From assembly GCA_947044365.1 (NCBI GenBank), contig OX345639.1, positions 4,879,944-4,943,943 of the forward strand: DNA of 64,000 bases, given 5' to 3'. This DNA comes from Petrosia ficiformis. Its lineage: Eukaryota; Porifera; Demospongiae; Haplosclerida; Petrosiidae. The translations under genes and the position numbers were made by a program. The notes beneath the pieces are model-generated. The model was given only the letters and a program-made list of their open reading frames with translations. It was not told where the DNA came from and did not search any database. This document shows, one piece after another, positions 51,901 to 63,158 of the stretch; positions within the stretch are counted from its first letter, which is position 1, and each line of letters begins with the position of its first letter.

Positions 51901-52490
51901 AGCACATTGGTATTCTTCAAACATCACTTCTACCATCTTTTCTCTATTCTTGGTAGGGTTCATAGGAGGTTCAGTCAACAATATCTGTACACACAAAGAA
52001 CGTTGATCTTTGCAGGATAAAACGTAAATCCAACAAATACCCACATACCTTTGTGTTCTCTGTGTCTATTTTCAGCTTCTTGTGGAAAGTGTAATTCCAT
52101 ACGTGCTTCATGTCATCCCAGTTTCTTACAATACCATTTTCCATAGGATAGTTAACCTCTAACATTGAACAGAGCTGACTTGCTTCATCACCAACCATTA
52201 AATCCTTGAGTGAGGAACAGAGTAAATGATCGAGGTGACCATTGGCATACATTTTAAACTTACTTTTACTTCAATATTCCCAACGTTTGCTAATGACCTG
52301 ATGATGTTTGGTCTACCAACCAAAGATGGGAAGATATGTGATGGGAAGTTGCTACCTGCATATCCACACTTCACAAACTAAATTAGAAACATTTAAAATA
52401 GTATTTCACATATTCAATTTATACAGAAGTATGACTAACCCCAGTTCCATTGTCACACACTATTACATTATGGCCTTTAGCATCAGTCAT
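48922..52490 (-). CDS. Divergent ARP2 paralogue (ARP2-A)
   Basis: ARP2 with ARP3 is the actin-like core of the Arp2/3 branching nucleator. Eight exons, from 52490 ([17 protein letters not shown], ending 52440) to 49607-49323 and 49092-48922, keep an intact frame of about 395 residues. Normally invariant positions are changed: the phosphate-2 loop VDSGDG reads [14 protein letters not shown] reads [20 protein letters not shown] reads [21 protein letters not shown] reads ASQLCSMLE; an extra Asn sits in [20 protein letters not shown] has two extra residues. The last 57 codons and nearby intron equal ARP2-B. It is either neofunctionalised or decaying. One intron contains R3 with a nested TIR element. 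Confidence 0.9.
49195..49305. repeat. (CATC)n microsatellite in an ARP2-A intron
   Basis: CATC/CATT tetranucleotides just downstream (- strand) of the exon 7 donor. The duplicated intron at 55105-55256 has a longer, purer array, so the two copies have changed in length since duplication. Confidence 0.93.
50115..51065. mobile_element. Dispersed repeat family R3, copy 2 (interrupted)
   Basis: Left part 50115-50290 (AGGGCCATCCCTATGATTGC start) and right part 50829-51065 (ending AAAGCAATCATAGGGATACT) match copy 1 at 47690-47995. They are separated by the TIR element at 50292-50828 plus a short extra stretch. The terminal inverted core is clear in this copy. Confidence 0.78.
50290..50830 (-). mobile_element. 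TIR element carrying a RecQ-helicase fragment
   Basis: Element 50292-50828 (537 bp) with about 65-bp near-perfect inverted termini starting GTCTGGGGACCCGCCCCTT, flanked by TA on both sides as in Tc1/mariner-type insertions. The interior - strand reads about 100 codons of a RecQ-type helicase: [20 protein letters not shown] (Q/0 motif), [19 protein letters not shown] (Walker A) and [10 protein letters not shown]. It then meets an in-frame stop before a recognisable [11 protein letters not shown] continuation. It is a broken fragment, not a gene. Confidence 0.82.
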
Positions 52491-54489
52491 GTTTAGTATA
52501 CACAGAGATAACAATCCCTAGCTAAATCATTAACTGAAATTTAATATCAAAAAAAATATGGTGAGCATGGCAAGAGTGGTTAAAAGAAAATCTTATAATT
52601 ATTGTGGTGGCACTGTATACTGACTGAGTGTATAGTTCATCTTCAGATTTGAAGTTCTCCTGACTTAGCTATTTAACATTAGCAGATCAAATATCACCCA
52701 TTCTATGTAAACTTCAATTAATTTTAATAAAATTTCATAGTAGTTACAGCTTCACTAGCGAAGTCAAACCAAACAGATAGAATGCACCCAGGAAATGTAC
52801 CTAAATCTATGAAGACCATGCTTAAGACTCTTCATAGATTTAGGTTCTTATAGTATATCTCCCCCTCATCAAAACATTTTCTAGAAACATCTCTGATTAT
52901 GATGATGTCTTGTTGGACTGTCTTAAGTTGAAAATAAGGAGGTTCTAACAACATGTTTTAATAAACATATTTTTGTATCTGGCTGGCTCTATTTAAATTA
53001 ATACTTGTTATAATGTTATTAAGCTATATTGGATACAGTCATTATTTTCATTTTTTTTATCCTTCTACTTTACATCTGTTAGGTCATCCCACCTTTCTTA
53101 CAAAGTATAGTGTTGTCTTAATATACAAATACTCATTTGATACTCCCTTTCCCCTAATTACATTAATAAACTAGAAAATAGTAAAAGCCAAGTCTCAAGT
53201 ATGCATAGTCACTACAATATCAGATAATTTACAAGTCTGAGGTGCAGTAAAAATGTAAAACACTCATAATCTGAAATGAATATAATTATTTTGAGTGCAG
53301 TATACAATACACATATTATACCTGACACAAAAGGTTGTTCCAACGAGTTGATTTTTCCAGCAAGGGAGCAGTAACACAATTAGTAATCTATGATACACAA
53401 AACATAGTGACTGGATAATTAACTTTACAATAACATGTAAATTCAAAAATCAAATATTGACTTGTGCATGCATGCACTGTATGTCTAGCCATCTGCAGAA
53501 TAGTTAATTAGTTAGTGTATCCAAGCATCCATTTCAATTAAAATTTTAATGATAACTTTAGTGCTGCCTTTGTAAGTCATCTCGAGGATTGAGAGACAGC
53601 TATTTATAATTAAGGATTAAATTGAGCAGAAGGTTGCTGAAAAAAAAACAAGAGATTGCTAGAATGTAGTTCACAGTGGCATCAAAATTAATTCAACAAA
53701 CAATGATTGAATTAAAATTTCATGCACATGGGTGCCAAACTATTGCAGGTATTATACATATAATATATTATATATAATCATACTTTATACATAAACACAT
53801 CTAATATATTAAAGTAAATTAGTGTTAACTGCATACATTACATATATACATATATATACTGATATAATATGCATCATAATATTCAAGTTCACATACACTA
53901 ACCTACATATACTTTCAGCAAATAATGATTTGACAAGTGAAAAGCGAGTAAACTTGCAACCATCAACTGCTATGCAAATAAGATTCATACTTCTGTGCTA
54001 CAATTTATGGCTGCTCTAAGTCACATGATCCTATTTATTCAGTTTCATTAAGTAACATCCTGTTGAGAAAGGAAGTGTTGTAAAATCAAGTTTCTCTGCT
54101 CAAATGGAGCATCAAGTTTTAAAGACTTTTGTTTATAATTGCAGCGCACATGAGAATCAGAGGTGTAGGATTCCAGTGCTTGAATGAATTTTGCCTGCTT
54201 TCTACTGCCTGTGCATGTAGCTTATACTACAACAAATTAGCACAGTTTTTTAAAAATGATACTAAGTTACTAACTGTTATCATTGTTAAGTATAATATTA
54301 CCTACAAGACTTCAAGTCCCATAGGTAATGTGATTTCAAATTAACCAGACCATCATAGATTATTTATGTTGGACAATGTCTGGCTATTTCATATCACTGA
54401 TTTAAACATAACATTAAAGTTTTAAACTAACCTGGAAATATTTTGGAACAATTTTCAGGACTAGCCATTTCACAAGGGGGAGGCCCAGA
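52491..54489. other. About 2 kb spacer between ARP2 copies
   Basis: AT-rich, with no coding sequence recognised on either strand. It contains a perfect 16-bp inverted repeat at 52800-52844 and nothing else that could be named. The ARP2-A promoter must lie at its left end; no E-box was seen there, unlike ARP2-B. Confidence 0.5.
52800..52844. repeat. Small perfect hairpin
   Basis: CCTAAATCTATGAAGA (52800-52815) and TCTTCATAGATTTAGG (52829-52844) are exact reverse complements around a 13-bp loop. Confidence 0.9.
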
Positions 54490-54600
54490 GACAATTTCTT
54501 TTCTGCCGCTTGCTTTTCTCTAGGATCAATATCATATCCAACGTACTATCACCATGTACACCCACGTGGTTTTTAAACTGCGCATGCGCAAATTAAGCTT
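54490..54600 (-). pseudogene. Duplicated UTP25 5' end (promoter, exon 1 and 2 remnants)
   Basis: Matches 48600-48720: the CACGTG/TGCGCATGCGCA promoter pair, the ATGGTGAT start region and AGAGAAAAGCAAG of exon 2 with its acceptor, with about 40 bp of intron 1 deleted. The frame is lost after the start and nothing downstream of exon 2 follows. It marks the left edge of the ARP2 segmental duplication. Confidence 0.85.
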
Positions 54601-54816
54601 AATTTTCTAAAAAATTATTATTATACAAAACAATTATTATAAAATTATTATTGTACACAAACAAAATTTAATAACTTAATTTTTCTAAAACATAAAAAAC
54701 CAGCGAATCATAATAACCAGTTAATAACTAAGAACTGCTAAATTTAATGGATATGAGTCTTATTGAGTAATAATACTACACACACTACATAAGAAAAGAA
54801 AAGAAAACGTGTGTGG

Positions 54817-57646
54817 TTATTTGACAGACACTCCGAGTTTCTCCAAACATTTGAGGCCTTTTTCTTGATATTCTGCTCGTGTCATCCAGAAGGAATCTTT
54901 ATCCTTCATAATGTCAGCCAAAACAGCACCACCCAGAAATACCATGTGTTTACGACGTGGAGGGTCCTCTATTCGAATCTTGAATTTCTAGAGTAGTGAT
55001 ATTTACAAGATGTTTTCTAAAGATACAGTTTACTAGTTGGCTACTCAAATAAGCATCAATTCATCCACTCTTTTATCCATCGATATATCCATCCATCTAC
55101 ATGTATTTATCTATCATCCGTCCATCCATCAATCCATCCATCCATCCATCCATCCATCCATCCATCCATCCATCCATCCATCCATCCATCCATCCATCCA
55201 TCCATCCATCCATTCGTCTGTCCATCCATCCACCCACCCATTCATCCATTGAGGTTAGGTGGTACTTACTGAAAGTTTACTAGTATCTCCCTTGAGTGTC
55301 CTTTCCAAATACAATTGTTTAATTTCTCTCTCAAGACGAGAGGGCAGTCCAGGATACATGGTTGAACCTCCGCTAAGAACAATGTGTTTGTAAAATTCAG
55401 CTCTAGTATCAATATCTGCAGCCTGAATTGTGTTATATAACAACTCAGCCACACCCACACCATCAATATTGATTAAATGAGGTTGAAAGAGGATTTCTGG
55501 GGCCTCAAATCTCTCACCTCCAAGTTTCACAACTCGGCCATCAGGAAGCTAAAAGAAATCGGTAAAAATAATAAAAATTAATTACTCACACAGCTGTATG
55601 AAAGTAAAAAAATATTAAATGCAGTAATGGCATGTCAATAATTCCTTATTGATTATTTTCTATTTGAACAATAAAATGGCCGATTACTGTTTGATTAATA
55701 TATAATTATATACATGTATAGTATACTTAATGTATTTACATGTATAATTATATACATATATAGTATACTTAATGTATTTACATGTATAATTATATACATG
55801 TATAGTATACTTAATGTATTTACATATATAATTTTATACATGTATACAGTGTTTCCTCTAAAGGGTGGTACCATGGCACTCCCCATCCTTTAATTTCAAA
55901 GTTCCCACTGAAAACACGGTTTTATAACACTAATTGAACCTTGTTGACCAAACGCCATGTCCTATGAACGCAATCTCCCTACCCTTGTAAGTTATCCCAG
56001 GGAACACTGCATGTATAGTATACATAATATACTTACAGTATAGCTCTCAACTAGAACAGTCGTTTCTGTGGATAATTTCTGTTCCTGTTCTATATTATAT
56101 CTTGAAAAGCAGACATGATGAGATATATAATAATATTACACAGAGGGAGATATTTCAACATAGACTAACACAACCTACCCAACATAACAGAGTTTTTCTT
56201 TCATCATACGGATGGTCTCAAAGTCTGCTGAGTGATTAAAAGCATAGCCCCTCAATAACAGAAGCTTTATTAAATATTTTGTGATATCACGACCAGCAAC
56301 ATCAAGTCGTCTGGTCAAATGAGGTAAGGAAAATCCCTCATATACAGGACATATATGAGTGACACCATCTCCACTATCAATCACAACACCTGTTTGTAAA
56401 CCTGGTTAGGAAATAAAAAAGGTTTTTAAAGGTATTAAAATAAACATTTATGTTTATTTATACACAGTGTATGTATAATAATTTAGGTATGTATATAATG
56501 TATATATTTAAATATGTATAATATATGAATGTGTAATTAGTAAACAAGAGTTGTATATAAAGCATAAAGTATCAGTGTTTCAGTGTTGGGTATGAGTCTA
56601 TTAAGATCGGAGGATAACATAACTCTCTGATTATAGTGTGACTCGTATCCTTATGATATTCCCTCTGTTGGTTACACAGAACACCATGATAGTGTAAAGT
56701 GACTGTGTCAGTAGGATGAGGGGTTCAAATGTAGGGTCATGCTTATGTGAGCGTTCATGAAATAATTAGAGTATATATGGTACTACACTTAGCTAGTACT
56801 AGGGGTAGGGTCTCTTATCGTAGGGGCGGAGTTTCTATTATAGTATTGTAGTATAGTACCATATATGTTCTAATTATTTCATGTGCTTACATGAAGCACT
56901 AGCCTAAATGTAATATTGTAAAGTGTATGTTAGTAGGGGGAGGGGTTCTCAGGGTAATAGACTATGTGAGTAGGGGATGGGGGTAGTGTGTGTATATATA
57001 TTTTGTATCTTACCTTGCGCGTACAGAGTTAGTACTGCTTGAATAGCTATATACACACCAGCACATTGGTATTCTTCAAACATCACTTCTACCATCTTTT
57101 CTCTATTCTTGGTAGGGTTCATAGGAGGTTCCGTCAACAATACCTGTACACACAAAGAACGTTGATCATTACCTAAATCCTATAGATACCCACATACCTT
57201 TGTGTTCTTTGTGTCTATTTTTAGCTTCTCGTGGAAAGTGTAATTCCATACATGTTTCATGTCATCCCAGTTTCTTACAATACCATTTTCCATAGGATAG
57301 TTAACCTCTAACATTGAACGGAGCTGACTTGCTTCATCACCGACCATCAAATCCTTGAGTGAGGAACAGAGTAAATGATCGAGGTGACCATTAGCATACA
57401 TTTTAAACTTACCTTTACTTCAATATTACCAATTTTTGCCGATGATCTGATGATTGGTCTACCAACCAAAGATGGGAAGATATGTGATGGGAAGTTGCTA
57501 CCTGCATATCCACACTTCACAAACTAAAATTAGAAACATTTAAAATATTAAAAATATTATTTCACATATTCAATTTCTACAGAAGTATGGCTAACCCCAG
57601 TTCCATTGTCACACACTATTACATTATGGCCTTTAGCATCAGTCAT
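54817..57646 (-). CDS. ACTR2: Actin-related protein 2 (ARP2-B, canonical)
   Basis: ATP-binding core subunit of the Arp2/3 complex, nucleating branched actin in the cytoplasm. Eight exons from [17 protein letters not shown] (57646) to [15 protein letters not shown] end (stop 54817), about 393 residues, the usual ARP2 length. All hallmark motifs are intact: [155 protein letters not shown] and [15 protein letters not shown]. Start: the first ATG, 127 bp from the EXOSC5 start. This copy is presumed to supply the essential function. A hAT MITE lies in one intron. Confidence 0.97.
55105..55256. repeat. (CATC)n microsatellite in an ARP2-B intron
   Basis: About 100 bp of nearly pure CATC tetranucleotides near the exon 7 donor; homologous to but longer than the array at 49195-49305. 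Confidence 0.95.
55690..55838. repeat. Tandem repeat, about 52 bp x 3, in an ARP2-B intron
   Basis: Three units of ATATAATTATATACATGTAT, AGTATACTTAATGTATTTAC and ATGT between exon 7 and the MITE. Related words occur in the same intron of ARP2-A near 51150-51250. Confidence 0.85.
55839..56017. mobile_element. hAT-type MITE with perfect 8-bp duplication
   Basis: Element 55847-56009 (163 bp), CAGTGTTTCC start and GGGAACACTG end, flanked by CATGTATA at 55839-55846 and 56010-56017. Related to the 147-bp element at 25091-25237. Absent from the ARP2-A intron, so it inserted after the duplication or was lost there. Confidence 0.88.
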
Positions 57647-57773
57647 GTTGATCTCGTTTGGAAAAGAGGGAGAAATCAGTAAGTGAGTATCTCAACAGCC
57701 ATAAACGGGCACCAACCCATTAAGCTACTGCGCATGTGTAAAGCTATGAATATGCTTACCACGTGTAAACAAA
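57647..57773. promoter_or_regulatory. Bidirectional promoter ARP2-B/EXOSC5
   Basis: 127 bp between divergent ATG codons, with CACGTG at 57760-57765 and an NRF1-like CTGCGCATGTG at about 57728. Shared use is inferred. Confidence 0.65.
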
Positions 57774-59094
57774 ATGGATGAAGAAGTTCCTGTACATGTC
57801 AGGAATATAAAATGTGAACTAGGTATTATAAACAGAGCAGATGGCTCTGCAATGTTCCAGCAGGGAGAAACATCTGGTACATGCATAATTCTTTATAAAC
57901 AACCATTTTACTATTTTTTTCTTTAGTTATATGTGGTATTTATGGTCCTGCAGAAGTTCGTATAGCTCGTGAGCAGTGTGAAGGAGCCACTTTAGAAGTG
58001 ATTGTGAGAAAGGAAGTAGGTATACCCGGTCCACCAGAACACCAGCTGGAGGCTATAATGACTGCTTGTTGTGAGAATGTAATACTTACTCATCTCCATC
58101 CTCATACAGCCATTAGTGTAACACTACAAATACAGAATGACAATGGATCTGTACGTAACATTTTGTCTATCTATCTATGATCTATCTGTCTATTAATTTT
58201 TCAGGTTGTTTCATGTATGGCACAAGCTTTATGCCTTGCTTTAATGGATGCAGCCCTTCCTTTAAGAACTACATTATCAGCACTTTCTTGTGTATTTAAA
58301 GAAGATGGAGATATGATAACAGATCCAACTTCCGAGGAAGAAGAAGAATTTGTCTCCAAGTTGACCTATGTGATAGACAGACAAGGAGACCTTCTGTGTT
58401 CACATACATATGGACTCTTCACTACAGAACAAGTTAATAATCATTTCCTTGTATTTACATAGTGGCCAGAGAAGGTTGTGTATGTACGAGTCACTGTACA
58501 TCAATGTTAGTACATGTTGATTCAATAGGTTGAGCTGTTTCAAGTTGCTGAGTCAGCACATAACATAATTCATTATATATACCTACATGGCCATATGCAC
58601 AAAATTGATAAATTGTAATGTTACACAGTGATGTGGGCACAACTTCTTAATTGTATAACACTTCCACACAGTCTAGGTAGTCAACCTATCAGGAATGGGG
58701 TGTGGTTTTGTATTTACAATACACAGTAAAGTCTGCACGTCCTGCTGTATGAATAGCTATGACTCTTTTATCATGAAGACATCAGTCAATATCTATTTTA
58801 TCCATGCATCTATTTATTCACCTGTCGTCCATTCCAGTATTATTATTCTCATTCATTCCCATACTTCCATTCTTCAAGCTGCTTTTTAAAATATTTATTT
58901 GTTTTTCTGATACAGTATTTACAAGGACTAGGAGCTGCAAGTTCCATGACAAATCATACGACTGATTTTTACAGACGAGCTGTTGCCAGAAAAATGTCTC
59001 GAGTGAGTACATTGTTAATATACTAATAAATATTAATTGTTGTATTTTAATTATTTTTCAGGTTAGCGGAGCACCTGTTGTTACTGAACAATAA
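57774..59094 (+). CDS. EXOSC5: Exosome complex component RRP46 (EXOSC5)
   Basis: RNase PH-like subunit of the nine-subunit RNA exosome ring, catalytically inert in animals, acting in rRNA processing and RNA decay in the nucleus and cytoplasm. Five exons, 57774-57876, 57927-58150, 58205-58432, 58916-59002 and 59062-59094, join to 224 residues (human 235). Marks: NRADGSAMFQQGETS near the N-terminus, VICGIYGPAEVRIAREQ, ATLEVIVRKEVGIPG, LTHLHPHTAISVTLQI, ALCLALMDAALPLRTTLSAL and DPTSEEEEEFVSKLTYVIDR. The Asp and Lys needed for phosphorolysis in active RNase PH proteins are not evident, as expected. Head-to-head with ARP2-B; converges on the CD36-type gene. Confidence 0.93.
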
Positions 59095-59378
59095 CAGAGG
59101 ACAAGCTTAGAAATGGTATCTCGCGAAAAGGATCGGTTCTTTTTGAAAAATCAGATATTGAAAAAGAAGACATCAAAAGACAAAATATTATATAAATAAT
59201 TATGATGTAATAAAACCTAATGTAATGTGATTAATACTTACAAACATACATACACACATCACATAATTACATACTTAATAAATGTCAATGTGTTATGATT
59301 ACAAGTTTCTGATGTGATTTATAGACACAATGTTTACGTACATATACATATATACTGACAGACAGTCTGTGACAGTAA

Positions 59379-62300
59379 TTATGTGTCAGAATTTATTCTT
59401 TCATACTTGATTCGTTTTGAGCTTAGTTTTGCAGCACATGTACACATTAGTACAGAACATAATATACAAACTACTGCTATAAACACTATAATGAGACAAG
59501 AAGAGGTAGTTAGTACATATTTCATAGCTTAGTTTAATACTGAACACACTCCCTACCAAGCTCAACAGTACTATACACTTGCCAGAATACATGCACATTA
59601 CTCCTAACACTTGCACTACAGAATCCAAAAAGTGATAACCATAAGTCTTTGAAGTGAATCATTACTGATATAACCTCAGTGTTTTATATCCAGCCAACGC
59701 AGTCACACCAGAGAATGCACATCAAGATTAATATAACTTGCCACTATCCACAACAAAGCCTGATGTTGACACTTCTTGGGTTTTGCAATAAAAGTACTGT
59801 ATAGTATTCACTTAATTCATTTCCTCCACTCCCCTCCAGCCCCCTTCCTCAGATCCCCTACCCAGCCTAATACACTTACTAAGTAACCAAAGATAGTATA
59901 AACTTAATTCATTTCCTCCCTCCCTCTGGCCGCCTCCCTTAGACCCTCTATCTAGCTCCATACACTTACAAAGAAACCCAAAGACAGAATATGCAGAGTA
60001 TGTAGCTATTTCCACTTCAAGAAGCCCATTTTTCATCAAATAATTCTTAAAATCATCTGTCATTTCTGTATGCTGTACAAGAGAAACAATAATAAATTAT
60101 GAAGGCATGAACTAGGGAATTAGAAATAAAGAAAAACTGAAAAGTCAGGAATCTGGTTATAGAGATTGAACCCAGATATCTAGTCAGATCAGAAGGTCCT
60201 GGGTTTAATCCCAACATGGGTTCCTGGTAAAATCTCTTATCAGTACATCATAATTAACATTACAAACCTCTTTAATATAAAGAATAGGATAATACATTGT
60301 TCCATTTATGTGCTGCAATTCCCTAAAAAAAAAATGAAGACTTAAAATACAAATTGAAAATGAAACCACTCTCGTTCCCATATATGGTACATGGGAATGA
60401 GACTATACATGTTAACCACTCTCGTTCTTATACATGGTACATGGGAATGAGACTATACATGTTAACCACTCTCATTCCCATATATGGGAAACTATACTTG
60501 TTAACCACTCTTGTTCCCATACATGATACATGAGAATGAGACTATACGTGTTAACCACTCTCATTCCCATATATGGTACATGGGAATGAGACTATACACG
60601 TTAACCACTCTCATTCCCATATATGGTAAATGGACTATATATTTCACTATAACTCACGAGAATCTACTTGTTCTGTTAATTTGTATATTCATTTGAAGAA
60701 CACGTTGAAACTGTAGAGTCACTCCAATTAACTAAAATGTGATTATAAGAGGTCCAGTGTGATACACCACCCCCTTTAATTAAAACACTTACTGGATGTA
60801 CATATAATATAGTGTCGTCTTTTGCTCTGTCTGGTTGTGGGAGTTGAATCTTGTCTCTGGTTTCTACAGGATCGGCGTCTAGAAAATGAGCTTTTGATCC
60901 AAACACAGGTGGGTTGGGTTGCTAAACAAGAAATATTAAATTATGAGATTATAAAGTAATAGAGATATCAATTATGAATTACATATTATATATACTTGTA
61001 CACAGCATGTCACAGAGAATGGATTGAAAAATGCATTAAAACCATTAGCATATTATAATATATATTATATTTGTAATTCAAATTGCATCTTATAATCTAT
61101 TGATCAGTGAAGGTTAATAAAACAGGGTTACTTTAGTTATTAATGAAGAGTGGGTTACTATGGTAACAAGAAATTATTAATGAATAGTAGAACTGATCAA
61201 AGAGCATGAAAAAGAGCAAGTTGAGGAACCTGACCTCTGGTCTTGTAGAGTACCTATATGCAGTTACTTTAGTAACCAATCAAACCACACCCTATTGTGC
61301 ATATACATACAGATATATAATTATACAAATGTACATATATACATTATACATAGATATCATACCTGCAGTACTCCTAAGTATATAAGACCATCTGGACACC
61401 AAGATCCCCAGCGAGCATTTTCAGGATTTTTAAAAGCACTATCAAAAACAGTAGATGGTAATGTGTACTTAAATGCTTCAAGGCCTTTTATCTTAGTTGT
61501 ACCAGAGTATTGTAATGGGAACGATCGATAAGTAGCATCAACAAAAGCAGTAAGATTGTCACCTTTCTTTAAGTTTGGACGAAACATAATACCTTCAGTA
61601 CCATTTATCATATTAGCTGACTCTTCAGGCCACAAACCTAACGTCTCTCGTCCCTGCCATTGAAAAAACTCGCCTATTTTATTAATGTCTTTACGACCTG
61701 TGTTTATAATACTCGGAATGGAACCATTACTGGAAGCATTGAGTTGAATAGATACATAATCTGTGGGTAGATTCATTTTCATGAGCTTCAGGATAGCATT
61801 GGAGTGGAGTGATCTTATAAGATTATCAGAATATTTAAATATCAGATTGGTTGCTGGTTGACAAATATATAGTTTAGCATTAGTTGTAAAAAATATTCCT
61901 TTCAGTATTCCCACACCAAATAAACGTTCCACTATACTTTCCAATTGAAGTACTTTAGCTATTGCACCCTGTAAAACAAAATCATCACATGATAATCTAG
62001 TGATATTCACTGGAGTGTTACGAGTTCTGCATGTGTGTGTGTGTATTTGTTTGTCTGGTAGCAAGGTTAGCACATTTATATTAATGCTAATGTAGTCTCA
62101 AAAGAAGTGTCAGTACTCTGTATTTCATTAATGTTGCTAATTAAGAGCTAATTAACCCTTGCCCACATACACAGAGCAGTAATGTAACTACATTAATGAT
62201 ATCACTTATATCAAGGGAAGTAATGTAATTGCATTAATCATATCACTTGTATCGAGATCAGTAATGTAACTAAATTAATGATATCACTTGTATCAAGAGC

Positions 62301-63158
62301 AGTAATGTAACTACATTAATGATATCACTTGTATCAAGGGAACTAATATAACTACATTAATGATATCACTTGTATTAAGGGAACTAATATAACTACATTA
62401 ATGATATCACTTGTATTAAGTGTATTGACCATTAGCCACAACTTCAGCCGTCAACAAGTTGAGAACAAATTATAAATGATGACTTACTATCATTGGCAAA
62501 TTAACAGTGCATATGATATCATCATCTTTTAGACCTGGACCAGAAGTGTTAGGAGAAAAATCAAAAGTTTTGAGGTCCGTGTACTCCAAACGATTGTTGC
62601 CATCTAAAAATGAAGAACTATTGTAGAACTTTAGACGATATTCTCTATAAGATTAAAGAAGATGTGACTTTATATGTACTCTAGTGTATATTTTAATGTC
62701 ATAAAGTTAATACATGATTATACAGTAACTCAATAATTGGATTGAAATGTAACATGCACAAAAAAGAATGGGACAATAATGTCCAAGTTTGCTCATGAAT
62801 ATCATTATGTGGTTCATTTAGGGTGGGATTAGGGGTAGGTTAGGGTTTCTTTGTGGTTAGGGTTCAATCAGTATCTTAGCAAAAAATTGGACATCACTTG
62901 AATGGGAAGGATAATTATATGAAAATGGTGCAGGTAAAAAGATTGTTAGTTCTTCCAGGTTGTGGTGAATGTAATGAACTTTCATTTTGAAACCTACCTA
63001 TAACTATAGGGTCCAAGCTCTGTTACATTCGGTTGTTCCTCTCCTTTAGCAAATTTTTCTGGATTTGTTAAATTATAGAAATATATGTCCTGATATACTG
63101 GTAAAGATGGATCCTTAAGTTGCTTATAAGGGGTGCTTCCTGGCTGTATCACCACTTG
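59379..63158 (-). CDS. CD36/SCARB-family scavenger receptor (5' partial)
   Basis: Two-pass membrane receptor or lysosomal protein of the CD36/LIMP2/SR-B1 family, binding lipoproteins and lipids. Eight exons visible: 63158-62998, 62644-62488, 61968-61363, 60921-60793, 60731-60658, 60322-60268, 60072-59970 and 59485-59379. The visible protein starts QVVIQPGSTPYKQLKDPSLP, just after the N-terminal membrane segment, whose exon is off the right edge. Hallmarks: NVTELGPYSYREYRLKF, SNGSIPSIINTGRKDINKIG, MINGTEGIMFRP, YTLPSTVFDSAFKNPEN, SKAHFLDADP, GVTLQFQRVLQMNIQ. A C-terminal membrane span FIAVVCILCSVLMC is followed by a short basic tail ending RINSDT. Several N-x-S/T sites fit a glycosylated ectodomain. 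The subtype (CD36, SR-B1 or LIMP2) cannot be assigned. Confidence 0.93.
59810..59995. repeat. 92-bp tandem duplication spanning a CD36-type splice donor
   Basis: 59811-59893 repeats 59902-59992 imperfectly (CTTAATTCATTTCCTCC, then C/T-rich, then ATACACTTAC). The right copy contains the real donor of the 60072-59970 exon; the left copy contains a second GTAAG donor-like site with about 20 bp of exon-like sequence. Confidence 0.8.
60360..60640. repeat. Tandem repeat about 57 bp x 5 with internal palindromes
   Basis: Each unit holds CTC(A/G)TTCCCATATATGG followed by TACATGGGAATGAG, an inverted pair, then ACTATACATGTTAACCA. It fills the CD36-type intron between 60658 and 60322. Confidence 0.93.
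62165..62430. repeat. Tandem repeat about 44 bp x 6 in a CD36-type intron
   Basis: Units with AGTAATGTAACTACATTAAT, GATATCACTTGTATCAAGGG and small changes, in the intron between 62488 and 61968. Confidence 0.93.
62658..62992. repeat. Dispersed repeat family R1, copy 4
   Basis: TATATTTTAATGTCATAAAG, TTAATACATGATTATACAGT and AACTCAATAATTGGATTGAA match the family; about 150 bp of unrelated sequence (GGGTGGGATTAGGGG, GGTTAGGGTT) lies inside. CD36-type intron. Confidence 0.7.
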
